Assembly: GCA_030612945.1 (NCBI GenBank)
Contig: JAUWMY010000130.1
Location: 1 to 6,874, forward strand
DNA length: 6,874 bases
Direction of reading: 5' to 3'
Source: Desulfobacteraceae bacterium
GTDB lineage: Bacteria; Desulfobacterota; DSM-4660; Desulfatiglandales; Desulfatiglandaceae
The notes below the pieces were generated by a model. It saw only the letters and a list, made by a program, of their open reading frames with translations, was not told where the DNA came from and searched no databases. Below are positions 1 through 5,931 of this stretch, one piece after another. A program made the position numbers and the translations under genes. Each line of letters starts with the position of its first letter. The stretch's first letter is position 1.

Positions 1-69
1 TGCATCTTGCATTGAATCGTTTACATCAACACTGAACACGTCTTTGGTCATCCAATTTCCGACTAACAT
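1..69 (-). CDS. CBS-domain protein, N-terminal fragment (AcuB-like paralogue), cut by window edge
   Basis: Only the first 23 codons are in the window. They read MLVGNWMTKDVFSVDVNDSM followed by QDA, and the gene continues past base 1. Eighteen of these 23 residues match the start of the complete CBS/ACT protein at 5932-6645, so this is a paralogue and begins with the strand-helix start of a CBS motif. The start is supported by an AGGAGA ribosome site about seven bases upstream, in a leader almost identical to that of the paralogue. It begins 25 bases after the decarboxylase beta gene stops, on the same strand, so it is very probably the third gene of that operon. CBS pairs usually bind adenine nucleotides or SAM and act as energy sensors. 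Whether the ACT domain is also present cannot be seen here. Confidence 0.85.
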   Translation of the reverse strand, partial: MLVGNWMTKDVFSVDVNDSMQDA

Positions 70-94
70 TTCTTGTCTCCTTTATTTGTTACCT

Positions 95-1216
95 TCAGGA
101 AAGCAAACTGAGAAAGAGACCGGCTGCTGACACTGTGCCTATTGTACCTGCAACATTTGGTCCCATGGCCTTCATAAGAATAAAATTGCTTTTGTCTTCT
201 TTCATGGCCACGACCTGCGCAACACGTGCAGCCATGGGCACAGCCGATACACCCGCTGCTCCAAACAGGGGATTAATCTTTTCCTTTAAAAACACGTTCA
301 TGAGCTTGGCAAGAAGGAGCCCGGCAGCCGTGCTAATAGAAAAAGCGATCAGTCCAAGAAAAAATATATACAGAGATTGAGGTCTTAAAAAGACACTCGC
401 CGGCATAGTGGCACCGATACAGAGGCCCAAAAATATCGTTACAATATTTATTAACTCGTTCTGAGCTGCATTGGAGAGACGTTCTACCACGCCGCTCTCT
501 TTGAACAGATTACCCACCATCATCATTCCAACCAGAGGCGCGGCAGGGGGGATAAGAAGACAGATGATCAATGTTGCTACCAACGGAAATCCGATTTTTT
601 CGAGCTTGCTGATTTGGCGTATCTTCTTCATTTTGATCTTGCGTTCTTCTTTGCTTGTCAGGAGTTTCATTATGGGTGGCTGTATAATCGGCACCATGGC
701 CATGTATGAATAAGCAGCCACTGCCGTTGCCCCGAGCAGATGCGGAGCAAGCTTGGCCGTCAAAAATATCGTTGTAGGTCCATCGGCTCCCCCTATGATT
801 CCAATGGAAGCTGCTTCATGCAGACTAAAACCTAACAGGAGAGCGCCGAAAAAAGTTATATAAACACCAAATTGGGCCGCCGCACCAATAAGGATGGTCT
901 TGGGGTTGGCTATGACAGGACCAAAATCGGTCATGGCACCTATACCCATAAAGATAATCGGAGGAATTAGGTCAAAATGGGCAATGGCGTAATGGTAGGG
1001 CACCCATAGAAGATGTCCTTCTTCCATGAGTTCTGTCAGTGGAAGATTCACAATAAACATTCCGAAGCCTATGGGAACCAAAAGCAAAGGCTCATAATTC
1101 TTCTTTATGGCAAGTATGATAAAAGTGAGGGCAATAAGCCACATTAAGACATTACCAAACGTTAGATGCGCAAATCCCGTATTTAGAAAGATCCTATTGA
1201 ATATACTGAAATCCAT
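95..1216 (-). CDS. oadB: Na+-translocating decarboxylase beta subunit (OadB/GcdB/MmdB family)
   Basis: This is the integral membrane subunit that decarboxylates carboxybiotin and pumps Na+ out of the cell in oxaloacetate, methylmalonyl-CoA and glutaconyl-CoA decarboxylases. The 373-residue protein is hydrophobic throughout and of ordinary family length. Signature motifs are GGADGPT (142-148), YSYMAMVPIIQPPIM (169-183), NPLFGAAGVSAVPMAAR (315-331) and MGPNVAGTIG (351-360). Asp145, Tyr171, Asn315, Gly319, Ser324 and Arg331 fall at a constant offset of 58 from the residues I recall as functionally important in Klebsiella OadB (D203, Y229, N373, G377, S382, R389), so the pump site looks intact. 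A hydrophilic basic loop lies at 188-206. The start is ATG at 1216, with GGAGG about 13 bases upstream, which is long spacing. The OadG-like gene ends 18 bases upstream. No alpha (carboxyltransferase) or biotin-carrier gene is in the window, so the substrate cannot be assigned and the symbol is a family label only. Confidence 0.95.
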   Translation of the reverse strand: MDFSIFNRIFLNTGFAHLTFGNVLMWLIALTFIILAIKKNYEPLLLVPIGFGMFIVNLPLTELMEEGHLLWVPYHYAIAHFDLIPPIIFMGIGAMTDFGPVIANPKTILIGAAAQFGVYITFFGALLLGFSLHEAASIGIIGGADGPTTIFLTAKLAPHLLGATAVAAYSYMAMVPIIQPPIMKLLTSKEERKIKMKKIRQISKLEKIGFPLVATLIICLLIPPAAPLVGMMMVGNLFKESGVVERLSNAAQNELINIVTIFLGLCIGATMPASVFLRPQSLYIFFLGLIAFSISTAAGLLLAKLMNVFLKEKINPLFGAAGVSAVPMAARVAQVVAMKEDKSNFILMKAMGPNVAGTIGTVSAAGLFLSLLS

Positions 1217-1234
1217 GTTAATTGTTTTGCCTCC

Positions 1235-1378
1235 CTAACCTTTCTTTTTCATCATATTTTCAATTCCGTTTATGATTTTCGAATAGAGAATAATTCCTAA
1301 TTGTAATATAATTAAAGTAACGAATACTCCACCGAATCCGATAAAAAACATTTCAAATGCTTTTCCCCAGTTAACCAT
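1235..1378 (-). CDS. Minimal OadG-like small membrane subunit (47 aa)
   Basis: A 47-residue reading frame begins MVNWGKAFEMFFIGFGGVFV and ends MMKKKG before TAG. It has a strong ribosome site, GGAGGT, seven bases before the ATG. It has a short amphipathic start, one membrane helix at about residues 9-32 containing the IGFGGVFVTL pattern typical of gamma (OadG-family) subunits, and a basic C-terminal tail. Full OadG proteins are about 80-90 residues and add a linker and a cytoplasmic metal-binding tail. Both are missing here, although short forms accompany some other decarboxylases. The oadB gene starts 18 bases after its stop, so the two are surely co-transcribed. In the family the gamma subunit assembles alpha with beta. 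Here it could at most anchor or stabilise beta. Identification rests on position, size and helix pattern, because the sequence is too short for certainty. Confidence 0.75.
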   Translation of the reverse strand: MVNWGKAFEMFFIGFGGVFVTLIILQLGIILYSKIINGIENMMKKKG

Positions 1379-1479
1379 TTTTATACCTCCAAGTAATCCT
1401 GGTGGGCTGAAAAACCTAATAAACTGAGCCTAATTAGAAGCTTGAATCGGGCGCTGGTTCCGCAAACCGACAGATCTAT

Positions 1480-1508
1480 AATATAAGGGAAAATAACTTG
1501 CAGGTCAA
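1480..1508 (-). promoter_or_regulatory. Sigma-70-type promoter for oadG-like/oadB/CBS operon
   Basis: Reading the minus strand, TTGACC (1508-1503) is followed after exactly 17 bases by TATATT (1485-1480). Each hexamer matches five of six consensus positions. Transcription would start near 1473, giving a leader of about 95 bases before the OadG-like ATG at 1378. The 25-bp repeat hairpin lies about 21 bases upstream of the -35 box. Predicted by eye only. Confidence 0.5.
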
Positions 1509-1529
1509 AGAAAAAACCCTCAAGTGTTT

Positions 1530-1554
1530 CACCTCAATTGAGCTAAACTCAATT
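1530..1554 (-). repeat. Left copy of 25-bp inverted repeat with internal hairpin
   Basis: On the minus strand, these 25 bases match the plus strand at 2623-2647 in 24 of 25 positions; the only difference is one A/T in the loop. The unit contains the palindrome CTCAATTGAG twice, the second copy having lost one base, separated by a five-base loop, so it can fold as a stem. AGTACC follows at 1555-1560 and also precedes the right-hand copy. The pair brackets the carbonic anhydrase gene in opposite orientation. It may be a dispersed REP-like element; its genome-wide copy number cannot be seen here. Confidence 0.7.
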
Positions 1555-1576
1555 AGTACCTATTTATTGAAATCAC

Positions 1577-1594
1577 ATCATGTTTGTACATGAT
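1577..1594. promoter_or_regulatory. Dyad, possible operator
   Basis: A perfect 7-bp inverted repeat, ATCATGT-TTGT-ACATGAT, lies in the divergent intergenic region upstream of both operons. The spacing suits a dimeric regulator, but no regulator gene is nearby and the dyad could be chance in AT-rich DNA. Confidence 0.25.
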
Positions 1595-1675
1595 TTATGC
1601 CATAGACAGATTGAATATTTAAGCAATTCTATCGATTTTAATAGAAAAGACAGAGCGAAGCGATACCACAAATCT

Positions 1676-1701
1676 TCAATATTCAATCGTCAATATTCAA
1701 T
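1676..1701. repeat. Tandem 12-bp direct repeat TCAATATTCAAT
   Basis: TCAATATTCAAT occurs at 1676-1687 and again at 1690-1701, separated by two bases (period 14). Each unit has the internal pattern TCAAT-ATTCAAT. It is in non-coding DNA upstream of the carbonic anhydrase. Two units are too few for an array; it could be a regulator site or repeat debris. Confidence 0.6.
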
Positions 1702-1732
1702 TCCGGCTTGTCCGGGTTAGGGTTTAATTTGC

Positions 1733-1761
1733 TTTACAAGTGTCTTCCCTTACACTAAATT
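1733..1761 (+). promoter_or_regulatory. Weak candidate promoter for carbonic anhydrase gene
   Basis: TTTACA (1733-1738) lies 17 bases before TAAATT (1756-1761), five-of-six and four-of-six matches to the sigma-70 boxes. Transcription would begin near 1768 and leave a leader of about 78 bases that opens with the TGTCCG/CGGACA dyad. In AT-rich DNA such matches are common. Confidence 0.25.
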
Positions 1762-1772
1762 GTAAAATATTA

Positions 1773-1788
1773 TGTCCGGTAGCGGACA
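1773..1788. promoter_or_regulatory. Inverted repeat TGTCCG-GTAG-CGGACA in carbonic anhydrase leader
   Basis: A perfect 6-bp GC-rich inverted repeat with a 4-base loop sits 57 bases before the carbonic anhydrase start, in otherwise AT-rich sequence. It could be an operator just after the predicted transcription start or a small RNA hairpin. No T-run follows, so it is not an intrinsic terminator. Confidence 0.35.
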
Positions 1789-1845
1789 GGATATAGACGA
1801 AGAGAAAATCTCCCAAATATTCTTGAGCAGGAGGAATGCATACAC

Positions 1846-2445
1846 ATGTTGAAATCTCATAGCGGCATCCGGCCCAATCCGGTGGGTGATTGGCCACAGA
1901 TAGATTCTACTTCCTTTGTGGACCCCAGCGCCCAGATAATGGGGAATGTTCATATCGGCCCGAAGGTTTATGTGGGTCCACAGGCAGTAATCAGGGCGGA
2001 CGAAGTGGATAGTGATGGTAAAGTCCACCCCTTGATCATTAAAGAGGAATCCTTGATCCAGGACGGTGTGATTATTCACGCAAGGGCTGGATCAACTATG
2101 CCAATCGGGCCGGGTGCAAATATCGCCCATGGCGTAATCATCCATGGCCCCGGCGAGATCGGTAAAGGGTGCTTTGTTGCCCTTAGGGCCGCCATTTACA
2201 GTTCAACGCTTGAGGAAGAGGTGTGGATCGGAATCGGTTCAGTGGTAATGCGAGCAACAATCCCCTCCCATACGATGATCCCTGCGGGATCAATAATCCG
2301 TTCCGGCAGCGATATTAGGCAGTTCAGACTTACGAATGCAAAGGAGGAGGAATATAAGAGACATGTTTTCGAGGCCAGTGGCGAGCTTAGAGACAGTTAT
2401 TTAGAGCTTTACAGTAATGGCGTGCCTGAAAAAGGCAGCGGTTAA
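1846..2445 (+). CDS. Gamma-class carbonic anhydrase family protein (left-handed beta-helix)
   Basis: This 199-residue soluble protein likely catalyses CO2 hydration to bicarbonate. Hexapeptide-repeat turns from about residue 24 to 152 (for example IMGNVHIGPKVYVGPQAVIR) indicate a left-handed beta-helix trimer. Zinc ligands of the family are visible as His78 (QDGVIIH), His95 and His100 (AHGVIIHG), with the same 5-residue spacing as H117/H122 of Methanosarcina Cam. Arg50, Asp52, Glu53 and Gln72 match Cam R59, D61, E62 and Q75. The acidic loop between the first and second His is missing: 17 residues separate them against 36 in Cam, and Cam Glu84 aligns with Ala81. That is the CamH-like form. A helical C-terminus runs from about 163 to 190. 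The start is supported by AGGAGGA ten bases upstream. The gene stands alone on the plus strand, convergent with the acyl-CoA synthetase gene. The beta-helix fold also occurs in acyltransferases, so enzyme activity is likely but not certain. Confidence 0.85.
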   Translation: MLKSHSGIRPNPVGDWPQIDSTSFVDPSAQIMGNVHIGPKVYVGPQAVIRADEVDSDGKVHPLIIKEESLIQDGVIIHARAGSTMPIGPGANIAHGVIIHGPGEIGKGCFVALRAAIYSSTLEEEVWIGIGSVVMRATIPSHTMIPAGSIIRSGSDIRQFRLTNAKEEEYKRHVFEASGELRDSYLELYSNGVPEKGSG

Positions 2446-2590
2446 TGACATCCTTCGCCTTCAAAGTATAGCCTCAGGGAGTCTCTTATCCACTCATCTC
2501 ATCACAATTTAGAAAAATGTCGAGCTTTCTTTTTATCTTATATTACTTCTCTGATAGAGATACAAAAAATGAAAAATATTCCTCTAAACC

Positions 2591-2617
2591 AGTACCCAGT
2601 ACCGGATACCAAGTACC
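2591..2617 (+). repeat. Degenerate AGTACC repeat cluster
   Basis: AGTACCC, AGTACCGG, ATACCA and AGTACC follow one another immediately before the right-hand inverted repeat. One more AGTACC lies beside the left-hand inverted repeat at 1555-1560. The association suggests both belong to one intergenic repeat element. Confidence 0.55.
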
Positions 2618-2647
2618 ACCTCAATTGAGTTTTGCTCAATTGAGGTG
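2617..2647. repeat. Right copy of 25-bp inverted repeat; perfect 13-bp hairpin between convergent genes
   Basis: Arms CACCTCAATTGAG (2617-2629) and CTCAATTGAGGTG (2635-2647) pair perfectly around a TTTTG loop. The hairpin abuts the stop codon of the acyl-CoA synthetase gene (2648-2650) and lies about 170 bases after the carbonic anhydrase stop. Bases 2623-2647 match the minus strand of 1530-1554 in 24 of 25 positions. There is no T-run on either side, so it is not a standard intrinsic terminator, though it could protect the 3' ends of both convergent mRNAs. Confidence 0.75.
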
Positions 2648-5338
2648 TTATCTCAGCATAATCCTGGCATCTACTATCCAGTAACCTTCTCCTCGCGGCA
2701 TCACCTTCACGGGGTTGAAGTCCAACTCGGCAATCTGTGGTATATCTTCAATTAATGCTGAAAGTCTGAGCAGAAGGTCCTCCAGAGATTCAGTGTCGCT
2801 GGGTGGTGAACCCCTGAATCCATCAAGTAGGTTTGACATCTTTATAGATCTCACCAACTCTCTGGCATCCGAATCGGTAAGCGGGTGCAATCTGACGGCC
2901 ACATCCTTTATCAGTTCGGCATATATTCCTCCAAGGCCAAACATTATGAGCGGCCCGAATGACGGATCTAACGTCACGCCTACGATCGTCTCTATTCCTC
3001 CGTTTATCATGTGCTGCACGGTAACGCCCTGCATTTCATGTTGGCGCCCAGTCTTGGAAAGCCCGGACTTAATATCATTGAAAGCCCTCTTTACCGCTAT
3101 TTCTGATTCAAGATCGAGTTTGACTCCTCCGACATCGGTCTTGTGCACAATGGTGGACGAGCTAAGCTTGACTGCAACTGGAAGGCCTAATTTCGAGGCT
3201 GCGGCAGTTGCCTCGTCTGCGGTTGTTGCCATCAGCGTCTCGGCAAAGCGTATGCCATAGCAGCCAAGCAGATTGGTTATTTCCTTCGGTGAAAGCCAGA
3301 GCGGCCTCTCGGCACTCCGTGTCATTACTGTTTCAATTATCTTCCGCGCCCGTTCCCGCTTGATCCCCCGAATTTTGGGAATGGTCCCCTTTTGCTTCCT
3401 CAGCCATTCCCCATACTTAACTGCTTTGGCCAGGGCCAAAACCGCCTCCTCAGGGAATGAGTAGGAGGGCACCAGTTTGTCCTTGAAATCCAGTTTTGCA
3501 GTGAAACCACGCTGCCCCATAAGACAGGCTAACAGGGGTTTGCGGTGCCTAAGAAAAACAGGCGCCACGCGCCTTATGGCATCTTCCATACCCTTAGAGG
3601 AAACAATTACCGGCGGTGCAAATATGATAATCACTGCATCATTCCCTTTGTCAGTAGCCAAAAGCTTCAATACACCTTCGTACTGCTCCTCATTGGCGCT
3701 ACCAGTCAAATCAAGGGGGTTGTGAATTACAATATCCCGCTTGTTGATAGATCGCAGTTTCTCTATGATTTCCGGAGAGAACTCAGGTAACTCAAGTCCG
3801 TGATGCTCGCACGCATCTGCAGCAAGTATGCCCGGACCGCCTCCGTTAGTTACTATTGCCACCCTCTTTCCCCTGGGCACTGGCTGGTGTGAGAGCGCAG
3901 TAGCAACTGCAAAAAGTTCCTCCAGTGTATTTACCCTTATCATACCGGCCTGACGAAACAGGGCCTCTGAGGCTATTTCCGAAGTAGCCAGGGCTCCGGT
4001 GTGCGACGAGGCAGCGCGTGATCCAGCAGGGCTGCTGCCACTTTTGACTACTACTATGGGCTTGACGGCCGAGACCCTTCTTGCAATGCGGGCAAATTTA
4101 CGCGGGTTGCCAAAGGACTCCAGGTAAAGCAAGATAACTGTTGTTGCAGGATCCTGTTCCCAGTATTGGAGCATATCATTTGCCGAGATATCAGCGCGAT
4201 TACCCACGCTAATAAAGGTGGATATTCCGATATTAAGGTTCTTGGCATAGTCCAGGATTGCCAGTCCCAGCCCACCACTCTGGGAGAGAAAGGCAACGTT
4301 GCCTCGCGGTGGGTAGATTTGTGAAAAGGTTGCGTTTAACTTCATTGCGGGATCAGTGTTGATGATCCCCATGCAGTTTGGGCCCACCAGACGCATGCCG
4401 TGGCCCAGAGTAATATCGCGCAGCTCTCTCTCACGCTCAGACCCTTCGACCCCTTTTTCCTTAAACCCATCGGAGATAACTATTATGGAATGCACTCCCT
4501 TGCGGCCGCACTCATCAGTTACTCTGGGCACAAATTGAGCTGGGACTATGATAAGGGCCAAATCCACACTACCAGGGACGTCGAGCACTGAAGGATAAGC
4601 CTTTACCGACAATACAGATTCGGCATTAGGGTTTACCGGGTAGGCTACCCCGGAAAATTTGTTTTCCATTATGCATTGGAAAGGGAGCTGTCCGACAGTG
4701 CCAGGTTTTGTTGAAGCACCGATGACTGCTACAGAACGTGGGTACAAAAGAGAACGAACTGAGGCCACCGTTGCGATACGTTCTCTTTCCTCCTCCTTCT
4801 TAACCACTCTCTTGGTCTTTGCTATAGGAAATGTGATGTGATAAACACCTCCTGAAAGTTCACTTTCAACATGGAAACCATAGGCCCTGAAGACACCCAT
4901 CATCTCTGTGTTTTCACCTAATACATCTGCTTCAAAACTGGTAATGTTGTTTTCACGAGCCACGTTAGCCAGCCACTCCATTAGTTTGGTTCCAATGCCC
5001 TTTCCCTGGTAAGCATCCTCGATGGCAAAGGCCACCTCTGCAGAGTGCCTTCTGGGGAGGCGATAATAGCGTCCGATAGCCACTATATCCTTGCGCTGAT
5101 CCCCACGTACCTCGGCTACAAAGGCAAAGGTGTTATTGTAATCCACCGTGCAGAATCGAATAGCATCGTCTCGGCCCAACTTCGGCAAAGAATGGAATCG
5201 AAAGTATTTGGTTCGCCGGCTGAGCCTGGAAACAAAGGCAAGCCAGCCCTCGATATCCTCGCTTATTATGGGTCTCAGGATAATTCTTGAGCCATCCTTT
5301 AAAAGAACCTCAGTCTCATAGTGTGATGGATAATCCAT
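2648..5338 (-). CDS. GNAT acetyltransferase fused to ADP-forming acyl-CoA synthetase (Pat/Acd-like)
   Basis: An 896-residue cytoplasmic fusion. Residues 10-170 are a GNAT domain with the acetyl-CoA loop QGKGIG (111-116) and Glu101 as a possible catalytic acid. About 195-300 is a Rossmann CoA-binding domain (VAVIGAS, 203-209). About 315-640 are the succinyl-CoA-ligase-like domains with GPNCMG (319-324), SQSGG (352-356) and SHTGA (445-449), whose His446 is the expected phosphohistidine. About 680-896 is an ATP-grasp domain with VHKTDVGGV (731-739; His732 likely the second phospho-carrier) and ELDFNP (871-876) for metal binding. NDP-forming ligases make ATP from acyl-CoA, ADP and phosphate; Pat-type fusions acetylate proteins such as acetyl-CoA synthetase. 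GNAT comes first here, the reverse of Salmonella Pat and like the Streptomyces form. Both His residues are kept, so the ligase half may be active. The start has GGAGAAG about 6-8 bases upstream. It follows the USP gene by 102 bases on the same strand. Its acyl substrate is unknown. Confidence 0.92.
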   Translation of the reverse strand: MDYPSHYETEVLLKDGSRIILRPIISEDIEGWLAFVSRLSRRTKYFRFHSLPKLGRDDAIRFCTVDYNNTFAFVAEVRGDQRKDIVAIGRYYRLPRRHSAEVAFAIEDAYQGKGIGTKLMEWLANVARENNITSFEADVLGENTEMMGVFRAYGFHVESELSGGVYHITFPIAKTKRVVKKEEERERIATVASVRSLLYPRSVAVIGASTKPGTVGQLPFQCIMENKFSGVAYPVNPNAESVLSVKAYPSVLDVPGSVDLALIIVPAQFVPRVTDECGRKGVHSIIVISDGFKEKGVEGSERERELRDITLGHGMRLVGPNCMGIINTDPAMKLNATFSQIYPPRGNVAFLSQSGGLGLAILDYAKNLNIGISTFISVGNRADISANDMLQYWEQDPATTVILLYLESFGNPRKFARIARRVSAVKPIVVVKSGSSPAGSRAASSHTGALATSEIASEALFRQAGMIRVNTLEELFAVATALSHQPVPRGKRVAIVTNGGGPGILAADACEHHGLELPEFSPEIIEKLRSINKRDIVIHNPLDLTGSANEEQYEGVLKLLATDKGNDAVIIIFAPPVIVSSKGMEDAIRRVAPVFLRHRKPLLACLMGQRGFTAKLDFKDKLVPSYSFPEEAVLALAKAVKYGEWLRKQKGTIPKIRGIKRERARKIIETVMTRSAERPLWLSPKEITNLLGCYGIRFAETLMATTADEATAAASKLGLPVAVKLSSSTIVHKTDVGGVKLDLESEIAVKRAFNDIKSGLSKTGRQHEMQGVTVQHMINGGIETIVGVTLDPSFGPLIMFGLGGIYAELIKDVAVRLHPLTDSDARELVRSIKMSNLLDGFRGSPPSDTESLEDLLLRLSALIEDIPQIAELDFNPVKVMPRGEGYWIVDARIMLR

Positions 5339-5362
5339 ATTAACTTCTCCAGACTCATTTTA

Positions 5363-5380
5363 CGGGTCTATCGGGTCTAT
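5363..5380. repeat. 9-bp tandem duplication CGGGTCTAT x2
   Basis: CGGGTCTAT is repeated head to tail (5363-5371 and 5372-5380) in the 102-base gap between the stress-protein gene and the acyl-CoA synthetase gene. I see no clear promoter in this gap, which agrees with read-through from upstream. The duplication may be simple slippage. Confidence 0.6.
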
Positions 5381-5440
5381 TGTACGAGTGTTCCCAATCT
5401 CGTCTTATGCTGACTCTCAGAAAGGGTGTATATGAATACT

Positions 5441-5917
5441 CTAAGGCCGTTCGATCTTTTTCTTACAAGGGATTACAAAAAGAGGAAATGGGCTATGCCG
5501 CAGAACCTTTTCGGCAACACTTCCGAAAAAGACATGCTCTATTCCTGTTTTTCCATGCGTGCCCAGGACAATAATATCCACCTTCTCATCCTTTGCAAAT
5601 TTGAGTATCTCATCATCTTCTCTGCCGGATTTGGTAATGATTTCATATCTGAGCCCGTTCTCTATCTTCTTCACATAGCGCTCCTGATAGTTATTATCGA
5701 GATCTTCTTGAAGATTTTTTTGTACCTTTTCTACAATCTCATCACCTATAAGGCCCTCTACCAATGCCTGCTGGGGATTTCTGGGTATCACGTGTAAAAT
5801 ATAAAGAAGCCCCTCGTCTCTTTTAGCGATACCGTAGGCAAATTCAAAGGCATAATCTGAGTTTTCAGAAAAATCCGTGCAAAAAAGCACTTTTTTGTAT
5901 TTCGGATATTCAATCAT
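5441..5917 (-). CDS. Universal stress protein, UspA family, ATP-binding type
   Basis: A 158-residue single-domain cytoplasmic protein starting MIEYPKYKKVLFCTDFSENS. It has the USP Rossmann-like fold: first strand KKVLFCTDFS with Asp15 at the nucleotide site, HVIP at 42-45, and strand DIIVLGTHG. The ATP motif G-x2-G-x9-G-S is complete (Gly119, Gly122, Gly132, Ser133), which places it with the nucleotide-binding branch rather than the non-binding UspA branch. A more upstream in-frame ATG exists at 5947, but it would overlap the CBS/ACT gene and has no good ribosome site. The ATG at 5917 has AGGAGA about seven bases upstream and gives the normal family N-terminus, so I chose it. It starts 14 bases after the CBS/ACT gene ends, so the two are co-transcribed. 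Such proteins bind ATP and often modulate partners under energy or oxidative stress. Its target here is unknown. Confidence 0.93.
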   Translation of the reverse strand: MIEYPKYKKVLFCTDFSENSDYAFEFAYGIAKRDEGLLYILHVIPRNPQQALVEGLIGDEIVEKVQKNLQEDLDNNYQERYVKKIENGLRYEIITKSGREDDEILKFAKDEKVDIIVLGTHGKTGIEHVFFGSVAEKVLRHSPFPLFVIPCKKKIERP

Positions 5918-5931
5918 TTTTTCGTCTCCTT

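Larger units (their letters stand above)
1379..1845. other. Non-coding divergent intergenic region (467 bases) with repeats and dyads
   Basis: No credible coding sequence is seen in either direction. The region separates divergent transcription units: the decarboxylase operon to the left and the carbonic anhydrase to the right. It is AT-rich. It contains the leader and promoter of the decarboxylase operon, the left 25-bp inverted repeat, a dyad ATCATGT-TTGT-ACATGAT at 1577-1594, two copies of TCAATATTCAAT at 1676-1701, and a TGTCCG-GTAG-CGGACA dyad at 1773-1788. Both divergent promoters must lie here. Confidence 0.7.

Noticed and set aside
1676..1701. CRISPR-like repeat
   Set aside because: There are only two 12-bp units with a 2-base gap, no spacers and no cas genes.
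1720..1735. Sigma-54 promoter for the carbonic anhydrase gene (GGGTTTAATTTGC)
   Set aside because: The GG-to-GC spacing is one base off the strict ten and the -24 element lacks TGGCA.
1750..2079. Open frame antisense to the start of the carbonic anhydrase gene
   Set aside because: It overlaps a gene with clear family motifs, has no recognisable domain and no convincing ribosome site.
2548..2560. TCTCT-GAT-AGAGA stem as a terminator after the carbonic anhydrase gene
   Set aside because: It has only five weak pairs and no T-run; chance is more likely.
2617..2647. Intrinsic bidirectional terminator
   Set aside because: The 13-bp stem is perfect, but neither strand has a T-run after it and the stem is only moderately GC-rich; kept as a repeat/hairpin instead.
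2715..5290. Several plus-strand open frames of 60-181 codons inside the GNAT/acyl-CoA synthetase gene
   Set aside because: They are antisense shadows of a well-supported 896-residue protein with all expected motifs.
5426..5797. Plus-strand open frame of 123 codons over the stress-protein gene
   Set aside because: It is antisense to a USP gene with a complete ATP motif; its hydrophobic stretches come from reverse-complemented codons.
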